Shown here: piece by piece, positions 26,247-34,450 of the stretch
Numbering within the stretch: the first letter of the stretch is position 1
How the letters are laid out: each line of letters opens with the position of its first letter
Assembly: GCA_018266835.1 (NCBI GenBank)
Contig: JAFDZP010000002.1
Coordinates: 1,091,302-1,155,301, forward strand
Length of the DNA stretch: 64,000 nt
DNA from: Bacteroidota bacterium
GTDB taxonomy: Bacteria; Bacteroidota; Ignavibacteria; Tepidaquicellales; Tepidaquicellaceae
Direction: 5' to 3'
Position numbers and translations under genes: made by a program
Notes under the pieces: generated by a model
Databases searched by the model: none
What the model saw: the letters and a program-made list of their open reading frames with translations, nothing else
Told to the model about the DNA's origin: nothing

Positions 26247-29200
26247 TTATTTCTGCCCGTTCACTTTCTGCAGATACTTCATAATCAGAATTTCATAATC
26301 ATCAGTATATCCTTCCTTCTGTAACTTCAATATATCTTCCTTCAATGCATTGTAAGAGTTCGGTCCCGAAAGAACAATTTCCGGAGGAGACTGTCTTACC
26401 ATATTATTTCCCGGTTTTGATTCCCTCTTCGGTTCAAAATCTTTTTCTCTCTGTGAGAGCTGCGCATCAAGCATTCTTGAAACAATCCTGTTCTGCTTTT
26501 CAATTGTTTTATCTGTTACATTGTTCTGCTGCATATCTTTTACAACTTCCTGCATTTCCTTTTGCACCTGGTTCAAGTCGCCAAGAACTTTTTCTCCGCT
26601 TCTTTCCTGTTCTTTCTTCAGTTCCTCATTAAGCTGTTCCAGCGATTTGCCAATTTGCTCCTGCTCCATCTGCAGCCTTTGCATATCTGCTTTCTGCTGG
26701 TCGCTAAGTCCGTTTTCATCACCTTCACCTTCCTCCCCGTCCTTACCTTCTTTTCCATCTTTGCCGTTCTTGCCTTTTCCAAGCTTACCCATCTGTCCGT
26801 TTACTCCCTGCTGCTGCTGAATCATCTGCGCAAGCTGCTGCATAAGCTCGCCCATTCTTCCCTGTCCGCCTTTGCCGCTCTTGCCGTCTTTTCCGTCCTT
26901 GCCGTCTTTTCCCTGCTGTCCCATTTTTTTCATCATGTCGCCCATCATTTGTCCTGCTTTATCCAATGAATTTTTTGCATCGCCCTGGTCATTAGCTGCA
27001 CCGTCCTTATTTTGCTGGCCAAGTTCCTGCCCCGCCTTATCCATTTTATTGAAAGCATTTCCAAGCTCTTTACCCATTTCAGGAGTTATCTGCACTCCTG
27101 CTTTTGATAAATTCATTACATCATTGATTGTCTTCGCCAAGTCATTCTGAAGGTTTCCCTGCTCTTTTTTATTTTTATCAAATTCCTGCTTCTGATTTTT
27201 TTCTAAATCCTCAGTTTTATCTTTCAGTTCCTTCTGTCTCTTGCTTAGTTCTTCCAGATCTTTTTTTATGTTAGCCATCTTCTCCATCATTTTTTTCTGC
27301 TGGCTTTGTGAGTCCATCATGCTCTGCAACGCATCCTGCATCTGCTCATTCATTTCATAGAGGTCCTGTGAAATTTCCTCCTGAGTATCTTCCGATGAAT
27401 TTTTATCATTCTTCTGAAGTTGGTCGGAGGATTTATTCATCTTGTTCTCCAGCTGTTTCTTTTCCATCTGCTTGCGGATTTTATCCAGATCTTCCGCGCT
27501 CATTTCCTTTTGTTTCTTCAGCTCTTCAATTAATTTTTTCAGTTCTTCCTGAAATTCTTTTGTCTGTTCTTTAATATCCTTCTGCTTATCGGATAACTGA
27601 TTTAGTTTATTCTGGTCATTCTTATCTGCGTTCTTTGTTTCATTTTTTAATTCGTCCTGCTTCTTTGTAATTTCATCCAGCTTTTGTGTAAGCTCGCCGA
27701 ACTTCTGCATGTTCTCAATCTTCTTCATAAGGTCCATTACCTTTTCAAGATATTTTTTGAAAGCTTCTTCATCAAATTTAAAATTCTTAAGCGCGTCTTT
27801 CATCTCATCGGAATTATTTTTCTTCATCGCCTCCTGAAGTTTCTTCAGCATTTCCTGCAGCTCGGGAGTATTTATTTTATTGTACATCTTCTGAAGCTCC
27901 ATGTACTGCTCCAGAGTCTTCTCCGAGAGTTCATTCTTCTTCTGCATTTCGTTTATTGACTGGTCAAGCTTCTGCTGAGTTTCATTAAGATTTTTTTGTA
28001 AATCGTTAAGCTTGTTTTCAAGCTCCTGCTTTTTGTTTTGTTCATTCAGTCCTAAATCTTCATTTCTCTGTGCATCTTTTTTCAGCTCCTGTAATTCTTT
28101 CTGTACGTCGTTTAAATTCTGCAGGGAATTATTTACATCAGTCTTTAATTCTTTATTTAACGCTTCAGTATTTTTTAAAGCATCGGATAAAGATTTATAT
28201 GTGATGGTTCGTGTATCTGATTTTACTGAGTGTCCCGTGTTATCTGTCACTTCAAGAAAATACTCAAGAGTTTGTCCAGATGACATTCCCGGTAAATTCC
28301 ATATGTATGGGATTTCCAGTGAACGTGCATTCAGATTTTGAATCGGAATATTTATAAAGCTGAAGTTACCCGCTGCCGAAGAAAGATTTCCGCCTGTGAC
28401 TTTTTTGTATCCGAGTTTTAATGATGAAAAACCATAGTCATCTGAAATACGTGAGCGGATTAAAATATCTCTTTGACCTGTTAAAATAAAATTGGATTCA
28501 TTCGGCTCTATAATTGTAATCGATGGCGGCTCATCGGGAATAACTTTTAGAGTGTATGATATTGCGTTTTTATTTACAGCGCCGTTTTTATCTTTAAGAT
28601 AAAATTTGTATGTGCAGTTTGTATTAGCTGTAATAGTCCCTGAAGCATTATCATCGTTTACATTAAAGTTAATAAGCTTTCCTTCCAGAATAATTCCGGC
28701 TTCTGATAAAGGCTTATTTGATTTAATATCGAAATAAACACTGCTTCCCTGCATGCAAAAAATCTCGCCTTCGTTATCGTTTAAGATTTTCGGAGGAAGA
28801 GAGGTAAATGCAGGAGGAGTTATTGTAATTTTAAAATTCTTAACTAAAGGATTGTTGTTTGATTTAATTCTGAATTCATCTGAACGAACACCTTCGTACT
28901 CGGCATAATAAATAATATCGTTGTTAATATTTTCAAGGACTGTGTTGAAAGATTTATCTGCAGAGATTTTAATATCCTTCTTATCTGATAAAATTTCAGA
29001 GCCGTCCTTCGTGATTTCTTTTTTTACAAGGGTAATTTCGTTTATATCAACCGGCTTAGTCGAGCTTATTAAAACTTTTACATTTACATTTTCACCTTTT
29101 GAAACTTCAGTATTTCCGGGAGTTACAATGAATGCAATTCCTAAATCATTTAATAAAAAATTATAATTATAATTTACGAGACGGTTTATCGAGCCGAACA

Positions 29201-29747
29201 TCGTCTGCGGAAAAATTGCAAGTGAAAGAGCCCATATAAAAATTGCCGATAAAAAAATTATGATTGGCTTCTTTAATGTTGTGAATGAAACGTAATTTGT
29301 AAAATCAATTCTTTCGGAAGTTGAATAAACTTCTTCTATGTTAGCTGAGATTAATTCATTTGAAAAATTTGTACCCTGATTGTTTTCAACAAGGAATAAC
29401 GAATTCGATAATCTGTCTTTGACTTCCGGAAATTTCTCGCCGACTTTTTTTGAATAAGGAATAACATCAAGCGGCTTAACTAATCCGAGCTTATGAAAAA
29501 TATAACTGACTGTGATGTAAATGAATGTAGTGACGGAGGTGGAAATAAATCCCCAGTAAAAAATTTTGCGGACTGTAATACCGAAATGAAAAACAGATTC
29601 TAAAATAACAATAAAAAATGCGAGTGATAAAAAGAAAATAGCAGAGTAAAGCATGCCTTTTGTGAAATTAAAAAGGAGCTCTTTGCTGTAAACTTTTTGA
29701 ATTCGCTGCTCGAGGGAATTGACGATGCGTAAAACGGCTGATGACAT
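26247..29747 (-). CDS. DUF4175-like membrane protein with long coiled coil and collagen-like repeats
   Basis: A 1166-residue protein. Two hydrophobic helices lie near the N-terminus (about residues 27-50 and 62-85), and a third at about 155-175. A predicted extracytoplasmic beta-rich region follows, and from about residue 515 a very long Lys/Glu/Gln-rich coiled coil runs to the end. Near residue 950-1030 it has Gly-X-X runs such as GKDGKDGKDGKSGKGG, which look collagen-like. The arrangement fits DUF4175 family proteins of Bacteroidota and Proteobacteria, whose function is unknown. Low-complexity codons create many spurious opposite-strand reading frames, which I ignored. A structural or envelope role is inferred. 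Confidence 0.7.
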   Translation of the reverse strand: MSSAVLRIVNSLEQRIQKVYSKELLFNFTKGMLYSAIFFLSLAFFIVILESVFHFGITVRKIFYWGFISTSVTTFIYITVSYIFHKLGLVKPLDVIPYSKKVGEKFPEVKDRLSNSLFLVENNQGTNFSNELISANIEEVYSTSERIDFTNYVSFTTLKKPIIIFLSAIFIWALSLAIFPQTMFGSINRLVNYNYNFLLNDLGIAFIVTPGNTEVSKGENVNVKVLISSTKPVDINEITLVKKEITKDGSEILSDKKDIKISADKSFNTVLENINNDIIYYAEYEGVRSDEFRIKSNNNPLVKNFKITITPPAFTSLPPKILNDNEGEIFCMQGSSVYFDIKSNKPLSEAGIILEGKLINFNVNDDNASGTITANTNCTYKFYLKDKNGAVNKNAISYTLKVIPDEPPSITIIEPNESNFILTGQRDILIRSRISDDYGFSSLKLGYKKVTGGNLSSAAGNFSFINIPIQNLNARSLEIPYIWNLPGMSSGQTLEYFLEVTDNTGHSVKSDTRTITYKSLSDALKNTEALNKELKTDVNNSLQNLNDVQKELQELKKDAQRNEDLGLNEQNKKQELENKLNDLQKNLNETQQKLDQSINEMQKKNELSEKTLEQYMELQKMYNKINTPELQEMLKKLQEAMKKNNSDEMKDALKNFKFDEEAFKKYLEKVMDLMKKIENMQKFGELTQKLDEITKKQDELKNETKNADKNDQNKLNQLSDKQKDIKEQTKEFQEELKKLIEELKKQKEMSAEDLDKIRKQMEKKQLENKMNKSSDQLQKNDKNSSEDTQEEISQDLYEMNEQMQDALQSMMDSQSQQKKMMEKMANIKKDLEELSKRQKELKDKTEDLEKNQKQEFDKNKKEQGNLQNDLAKTINDVMNLSKAGVQITPEMGKELGNAFNKMDKAGQELGQQNKDGAANDQGDAKNSLDKAGQMMGDMMKKMGQQGKDGKDGKDGKSGKGGQGRMGELMQQLAQMIQQQQGVNGQMGKLGKGKNGKDGKEGKDGEEGEGDENGLSDQQKADMQRLQMEQEQIGKSLEQLNEELKKEQERSGEKVLGDLNQVQKEMQEVVKDMQQNNVTDKTIEKQNRIVSRMLDAQLSQREKDFEPKRESKPGNNMVRQSPPEIVLSGPNSYNALKEDILKLQKEGYTDDYEILIMKYLQKVNGQK

Positions 29748-30119
29748 ATTTGTTATAACTATTTATAATTATAAATGTTTCAATTACGAGGTGCAATTGA
29801 AAATTTTGTGAGAGAGTTGGAAAAGTAGTGCTGCAATTTGAATGGATTGGGTATAAGAAATTTCAGGGTTTGGTGTATACATTGTACTTTCTAATTTATT
29901 TATAATTCTGCTCAATTTCCGTTCAAATATTTTACTGTTAAAATAAGCAGATAAAATCAACTTTACATAATCTGGAAATAAATATATTGTAAAACATTAA
30001 TTTATTTTCTAGTTTTAAATTTTCGCGAAACTTTTGAAAAAAATTCATTTATAGGTTAAATTTAAGATTTAAATTGAGTATTTTTGAATCAATCTTAAAA
30101 CAAAATTTCAAAATAATAT
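29748..30119. promoter_or_regulatory. Divergent intergenic region, candidate -7 element at 30079-30086
   Basis: 372 bases without a gene between the DUF4175-like gene (leftward) and menA (rightward), about 75% A+T. TATTTTTG at 30079-30086 matches the Bacteroidota -7 consensus TAnnTTTG and lies 33 bases before the menA ATG. I see no good TTTG partner at the usual 17-23 base spacing, so the call is tentative. No RNA gene or repeat is visible here. Confidence 0.3.
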
Positions 30120-31085
30120 ATGTCTGCTGAAACAATGGCTCCGCCAAAAGGAGCAAAACTTTGGCTCATGGCTTCACGCGCCTATTCATTTCCGGCTTCT
30201 ATAATTCCGGTTCTGTTTGGCTCAACCCTTGCGCTGATATTTGACCCTGCTATAAAATTCAACTGGGTAGTTTTTGCATTAGCGCTTGTAGGTTCTGTAC
30301 TCGCTCAGGTTGGAGCAAATCTGATAAATGACATTTATGATTACAAAATCGGAATTGATAAAGAAGATAAGAAAAACGGAATTCCGCACGGCGGTTCAAT
30401 GGTTCTTTCAATGAACTTCATGACCGTTGACCAGATGAAAATGGGCGCAACAGTTGCATTGGCTGTCGGCGCATTGATAGGATTTTATTTGTACCTGCTT
30501 GCCGGTCCATGGATAATTTATCTGACCGTGTTCGGTGTGCTTTCATCGGTAATTTACACTGCAACTCCCGCAGCATTCAAATATAAAGCGCTGGGTGATA
30601 TTCAGGTGTTTGTTTCGTTCGGATGTGTGATTACATTGGGTGCTTACATGGTGCAGACTCATGAATTCTCATGGATGCCTGTACTTCTTTCATTGCCATT
30701 AGGATTTTTAATCGATGCAATTCTTCACACAAATAACATAAGAGATATTAGCTTTGACGGAAAATTCAAAGTTAAGACTCTGCCGCTTTTAATAGGTGAA
30801 AGCGCTTCAATCAAATTTTATTATTTTTTAATCTTCGGCGCATATGCACTGGTAGCTGTTTTTGTCGCTTTAAAACTTTTACCCTATACAGCATTGTTGT
30901 GTTTGATAACTCTTCCGATTGGCATAAAGCTTTGCAAAATGGCAAATCATTTTCCAAAGGATCCGCATGAAAGATATGAGTACGGTGTAAAACACATTAT
31001 GATGACTGCAAAGTTAAATATGCAGTTCGGATTAGCAATGATAGTAGGAATTTTAGTTTATTATTTTTTCTTGATGAATAAGTAA
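30120..31085 (+). CDS. menA: UbiA-family prenyltransferase, probable 1,4-dihydroxy-2-naphthoate prenyltransferase
   Basis: An integral membrane aromatic prenyltransferase of 321 residues with about eight or nine helices. The first Asp-rich motif is NDIYDYKIGID (70-80), and the second is around residue 205, NNIRDISFDGKFKVKTLP. The NNIRD form and overall length suit MenA of menaquinone synthesis better than UbiA of ubiquinone synthesis, which agrees with a Bacteroidota-like host. It stands alone between a terminator hairpin and a divergent gene. UbiA-family identity is certain; MenA is probable. Confidence 0.85.
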   Translation: MSAETMAPPKGAKLWLMASRAYSFPASIIPVLFGSTLALIFDPAIKFNWVVFALALVGSVLAQVGANLINDIYDYKIGIDKEDKKNGIPHGGSMVLSMNFMTVDQMKMGATVALAVGALIGFYLYLLAGPWIIYLTVFGVLSSVIYTATPAAFKYKALGDIQVFVSFGCVITLGAYMVQTHEFSWMPVLLSLPLGFLIDAILHTNNIRDISFDGKFKVKTLPLLIGESASIKFYYFLIFGAYALVAVFVALKLLPYTALLCLITLPIGIKLCKMANHFPKDPHERYEYGVKHIMMTAKLNMQFGLAMIVGILVYYFFLMNK

Positions 31086-31112
31086 TACTAAAAAATATTT
31101 TGATATTAAAAG

Positions 31113-31136
31113 AAAAGCCGGTGCAAGCCGGCTTTT
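31113..31136. terminator. Bidirectional rho-independent terminator
   Basis: AAAAGCCGG (31113-31121), loop TGCAAG, CCGGCTTTT (31128-31136), followed by T. It ends menA on the plus strand, 27 bases past its stop, and abuts the intact stop codon of the frameshifted toxin gene on the minus strand, so it can serve both. Confidence 0.85.
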
Positions 31137-31431
31137 TAATTTAGTTTTAAATCTTTCGGGTTACGTCTAGTATCAAATATTGTTAAGATTTCAATAAGCA
31201 CATCTGACTCCTTGTAAAAGAGTTTATACTTGTTGGATAAATAATAACGAATTTCTTTCCGCTTTGTTTTTTCCCTATATGATTAAAATCAGAAATAATC
31301 TTAGCAGCATGGGTAAATTCACTACCTAATTTTCTTGAGTAACGTTTATTGCCATTACACCTAAACCAATATTCTAATATTTCTCTTCTTTCTTTTTGAG
31401 CTTTAGATGACCAAATTACTTTTTTAGCCAT
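31136..31431 (-). pseudogene. ParE/RelE-family toxin, frameshifted
   Basis: The frame from ATG 31431 reads KKVIWSSKAQKERREILEYWF up to HIGKK and then runs out of frame to a stop at 31183, giving an odd tail (SGKKFVIIYPTSINSF). The expected C-terminus is present in another frame: KRKEIRYYLSNKYKLFYKE, then LIEILTIFDTRRNPKDLKLN and a stop at 31136-31138. One extra A in the GGGAAAAAAC tract (near 31277-31286) would join them into a 98-residue ParE-like toxin. It is therefore a one-base deletion, a sequencing error or a slippage site. The paired antitoxin is intact. Confidence 0.75.
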
Positions 31432-31643
31432 TCCTGTTCTTGCTTTATAAGATCCTCGTTTGTAATATATCTTCCTTCTTCAATGTCTTTCAAACCCTCA
31501 TTTATAGCTGCCTCTTCTTCTTCGGATAAAATATAAATTTCATCTTTATCTTTGACTAGCTGGTTTAATCCTTTAAGGTACTCGATATCTTCTATATTAT
31601 TTATCGAGTTTATTAACTCTGCTTTTAAGCTTTGAATATCCAT
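31416..31643 (-). CDS. Putative type II antitoxin, second copy
   Basis: A 75-residue acidic helical protein (SINNIEDIEYLKGLNQLVKD, then DEIYILSEEEEAAINEG and a short basic end). It resembles the antitoxin at 16483-16713 in length and in the central IY(I/V)L segment. It overlaps the toxin start by 16 bases. It is presumably a cognate antitoxin; with a broken toxin it might survive as an anti-addiction remnant. Confidence 0.65.
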   Translation of the reverse strand: MDIQSLKAELINSINNIEDIEYLKGLNQLVKDKDEIYILSEEEEAAINEGLKDIEEGRYITNEDLIKQEQEWLKK

Positions 31644-31684
31644 AATATAATTTTATTAAAATTACCAATATTATTTTAATCTTT

Positions 31685-32569
31685 TCAATCCATAATCTCG
31701 CGATAAATTTTCCATTTACCACCCGTTTCATTCCCCTTGAATAGCCGCAGCGTTTTTTGTCCGCTCTCTTCAAATTTATCCGATACATAGCTTTGTTTAA
31801 AAGTAACTTTCAAATCGTTCGATGAAGTGGAATCCCTGTGAATTTTAAAATCGGAAAAATTTAACTTTATATATTTATATTTATCAAATGTACTTTTGAT
31901 ATCTGAAATTCTCTCTGAATAATTTTTCGTCTTTCCGTCTTTGCCGTAGTATTCGTAATCAGCCTGCAAAAAAAATGTTTTGTATTTATTGATATCTTTA
32001 TCTTCCCATGCTTCCTTCCATTCATCAACCATTGATTTTATCTGGTAATCATCTGAGTTGTAATAATCCGATATCCTTGAATAAGCAAAATAAATTGTAG
32101 TAACTAAAAACAGAAAAAGAAATATTATACTCGCTGAACGAAGTATAAAAGTGTTGCGTGATATTTTTTTCTTCTCTTCATATTTACGCTTGAACTCATC
32201 CTCAAAATTTTCATCATTTGAATTTTCTTCATCAAATTTCCCTTCAACTACATTGTATCCGCAGTACTTGCAATAGTTCGAGTTCTCCTCTATTTCCTTC
32301 CTGCAATTAGGACACTCAATTAACTTACTCTGATTAACAAGATTCTGAACTGCCGGCACTGTTAATCCGCCTACATCAATTCCATCTCTGCGTCTTTCTT
32401 CTTTTACTGTAGTTGGATTATTACCGCAGCCGTATGTCGTGCAACCGCCGTTCTCTTCATAACACTCCCTGTGATGCGGTGTGCCGCATAACGAGCATAC
32501 GATTACATCAAGATCATCTTTTATCTTCGACTGGCAATACGGACATGTTTTATTTTTAAACGAATGCAT
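31685..32569 (-). CDS. Membrane protein with N-terminal RING-like finger and zinc ribbon
   Basis: 294 residues. The N-terminal treble-clef cluster C9, C12, C25, C28, H32, H33, C36, C43, C48 (CPYC, CSLCGTPHHREC, GGCTTYGC) matches the prokaryotic RING family (Prok-RING_1). A zinc ribbon C86-C89, C100-C103 follows, then an acidic linker, one transmembrane helix (about 141-164) and a C-terminal domain of NTF2-like appearance (VDEWKEAWEDKDINKYKTFF). Its start overlaps the E1-like stop by one base (TAATG), so the two are translationally coupled. As the possible ligase-like partner of the E1 and Ubl genes, its role is inferred. No E2 or JAB protease gene is adjacent. Confidence 0.75.
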   Translation of the reverse strand: MHSFKNKTCPYCQSKIKDDLDVIVCSLCGTPHHRECYEENGGCTTYGCGNNPTTVKEERRRDGIDVGGLTVPAVQNLVNQSKLIECPNCRKEIEENSNYCKYCGYNVVEGKFDEENSNDENFEDEFKRKYEEKKKISRNTFILRSASIIFLFLFLVTTIYFAYSRISDYYNSDDYQIKSMVDEWKEAWEDKDINKYKTFFLQADYEYYGKDGKTKNYSERISDIKSTFDKYKYIKLNFSDFKIHRDSTSSNDLKVTFKQSYVSDKFEESGQKTLRLFKGNETGGKWKIYREIMD

Positions 32570-33732
32570 TACTGTTTAAATACCTCTACACTATTAAACT
32601 GCAAATGAACTTCTTTCATTCCCTTTCTCAGCGTAATTATATCATTAGCAGGGATTTTCAATTCAGTTAATTTTTTGTTTTCTAATTTAACTATAAGCTC
32701 TGAATCAGAATTCAGCCTGTGAAAGCTTTTCATCTTTAAAATATTCTCATTATCTTTAATATCTTTTACTGAAAGCTGATTCATGTTTGCAAAAAATTCT
32801 TTTTCAGTATTATTCTTTTCATCATATAATGAATATACAACTTCATTGTTAAACTCTATTTCGAACTCCTCACTTTCAAAATATTTTTTCCCAAAACCTA
32901 TTACATCATTCATAGTAGCTTCATCAAAAATTTTTTCAATTGATAAAATATTTTCAAACAAATAATGCGAAGGGCAATCAGGATTGGAATTATACTCAAC
33001 TATATACGAGTCATTCGCCGCGCCGTTAAAAACAAATCCTTTTCCCAGCAGCAGATCCTTTTGTCCGTGCAGATATTTCACTGCTTCCTGCACCTGTATT
33101 CCTGCTATGATAGATGAAATCGTCGGCGTAGTCGGTATCTTTCCCTGATCAATTTCATCTACACCCAGCATCAGGCATGATTTTCTTTTATTGAGCAATT
33201 TATAATCCAGTTCCGTCATCGTGCATTCATAACAAATTTCAGTCGAAGGAATGAACATCCGCGCAACTCCGCTAAGCACTTCTATCGCTCCGTCTATCCA
33301 TGGCTTATTAACTTTATAGCATGACTGGTTCACAAAAAGCCTCGCCTCCCTGTTATCAAGTCCGCATATAACAATATCCATCTCCTTAAAAACACCAAGC
33401 CCCAGATTAAAAATATTTCCTACGTAATATTTTATCTTCACATCGGGATTTATCTCCATCGCTCTCTTAGCAGCAACTTCTGCCTTCGGTTTACCTTCAT
33501 CTTCCATCCGGAACAAGACACTTCGCGTGAGATTGCTCCGCTCAACATTATCCATATCGATAACGAAAATATTCCCCACGCCGAGCATCGTAAGATTTTT
33601 TATTATCTCATTTCCCAATGCTCCGCAACCGACAACCAGCACTTTTGCTTTTTTCAGCACGGACTGGTCCCACCACGATATCAGCTCAAGCCGTGAATAT
33701 TTATTTTCGTTTATATCTTCTAAGTTCAGCAT
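32569..33732 (-). CDS. ThiF/E1-like ubiquitin-activating family protein
   Basis: 387 residues from the preferred ATG 33732. The adenylation domain has VVGCGALGNEII (34-45), an acidic strand end VIDMDNVERSNLTR with the arginine finger R70, and GLDNREAR. C167/C170 and C253/H256 may bind zinc. C186 in KRKSCLML sits where a catalytic thioester Cys would be expected, followed by PTTPTISSIIAGIQVQEAVKYL typical of E1 enzymes. The C-terminal 130 residues are unassigned. The upstream ATG at 33768 is embedded in a hairpin and would add a signal-free, unconserved extension; I reject it. Expected to adenylate the C-terminus of the adjacent Ubl. Confidence 0.85.
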   Translation of the reverse strand: MLNLEDINENKYSRLELISWWDQSVLKKAKVLVVGCGALGNEIIKNLTMLGVGNIFVIDMDNVERSNLTRSVLFRMEDEGKPKAEVAAKRAMEINPDVKIKYYVGNIFNLGLGVFKEMDIVICGLDNREARLFVNQSCYKVNKPWIDGAIEVLSGVARMFIPSTEICYECTMTELDYKLLNKRKSCLMLGVDEIDQGKIPTTPTISSIIAGIQVQEAVKYLHGQKDLLLGKGFVFNGAANDSYIVEYNSNPDCPSHYLFENILSIEKIFDEATMNDVIGFGKKYFESEEFEIEFNNEVVYSLYDEKNNTEKEFFANMNQLSVKDIKDNENILKMKSFHRLNSDSELIVKLENKKLTELKIPANDIITLRKGMKEVHLQFNSVEVFKQ

Positions 33733-33753
33733 ACAATATCTATCTAAAGAAAA

Positions 33754-33784
33754 AACCTGACCCTGCATGCAGCGGGATCAGGTT
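33754..33784 (-). terminator. Hairpin between Ubl and E1-like genes
   Basis: On the minus strand AACCTGATCCCGC (33784-33772) pairs with GCAGGGTCAGGTT (33766-33754), one mismatch and one G-U pair, loop of five bases, followed by a run of six T. It looks like an intrinsic terminator or attenuator and belongs to the same AACCTG/CAGGTT style as the palindromes near 26.1 kb. It would give more Ubl than E1. Confidence 0.65.
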
Positions 33785-33807
33785 TGAATATTAATATCAG
33801 TCAAAAA

Positions 33808-34077
33808 TCAGCCTGCCGTTATTTCAGGGTGCAGCCGCAGAACGTCGCCGTCTTTTACTCCGGCCTCTGCAAGCGTCTGATTTTCCGTCAGCTGTTTTCC
33901 GCTAGCCTTATGATGAAATTTATATGAGAGCGGCTCGCCGTCAGGTCCCGTTAAAGGCATCTTCATCTTCGGCAGAAGTGCTTCCATTATGCGCTTTATC
34001 TGTGCATCGTCAGGGAGCGTTGCTTCCTGCTGCTTGTTACCCGTTGCATCTATTATTGTTACGTTTATTCGTGCCAT
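33808..34077 (-). CDS. Ubiquitin-like beta-grasp protein (YukD/EsaB-like)
   Basis: 89 residues: RINVTIIDATGNKQQEATLP (first hairpin), IKRIMEALLPKMKMP (helix), LSYKFHHKASGKQLTENQTL and AGVKDGDVLRLHPEITAG. The strand-helix-strand order with K(Q)LTENQTLAEAGVKDGD matches ubiquitin-like domains of the YukD/EsaB type. The chain ends in Ala-Gly rather than Gly-Gly. With the E1-like and RING-like genes following on the same strand, it is the probable modifier or sulfur-carrier-like substrate. What it would be attached to is unknown. Confidence 0.8.
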   Translation of the reverse strand: MARINVTIIDATGNKQQEATLPDDAQIKRIMEALLPKMKMPLTGPDGEPLSYKFHHKASGKQLTENQTLAEAGVKDGDVLRLHPEITAG

Positions 34078-34450
34078 TTTTAAAAATACAGATTTTCTTT
34101 TGTATACTAAATATATTTAACTCTCCCTTTAGTTTTTGGTTCACGCGAGGTTTTAAACCATTGGAAAAACTTATACCGAAACTTACGCCCCCTCGTAAGT
34201 TTTGCTCTAACATCCTGATTTTTTAATAAAGCTGATTTTTAATTTCTTCTCCGTTATAAAAACAATTTTCTCCTATGAAAAAAATTAACATCTTTTAAAA
34301 ATAAACAGAATATAATTTTAATCAAAGCAATCTGACCCTATTAATAGGTACATAAAAAAAATTTGTTCACTAATAGGTAATATTTTTAATATTATATTGC
34401 GCTTTCTCTTTTTGACCTGTAACTCTCACGGCATTTTCGGATATTCTCCC
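34078..34450. promoter_or_regulatory. Divergent intergenic region between ubl and era, with a hairpin at 34179-34202
   Basis: 373 bases without a gene. AAACTTACG (34179-34187), loop CCCCCT, CGTAAGTTT (34194-34202) make a perfect 9-bp hairpin upstream of the Ubl gene on the minus strand. CCTATTAATAGG around 34337-34348 is a 12-base palindrome, and ACTAATAGGTAA repeats part of it about 30 bases later. Function unknown: mRNA leader structure or regulator sites. I see no promoter that meets the consensus and no RNA gene. Confidence 0.35.

Noticed and set aside
26345..27959. Several opposite-strand frames over the DUF4175-like gene
   Set aside because: They are shadows created by Lys/Glu/Gln-rich coiled-coil coding sequence and have low-complexity translations.
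31270..31290. Programmed -1 frameshift in the toxin gene
   Set aside because: The A6-C tract is not in the reading phase needed for a classic A-AAA-AAC slip, and no downstream stem is evident; kept only as a weak alternative to a deletion or error.
33733..33768. Upstream ATG for the E1-like protein
   Set aside because: It lies in the stem-loop and poly-T of a terminator-like hairpin; the next ATG at 33732 gives a start that fits better.
34397..34450. TTG start of era
   Set aside because: Adds 18 residues without family support; ATG 34451 precedes the normal N-terminus.
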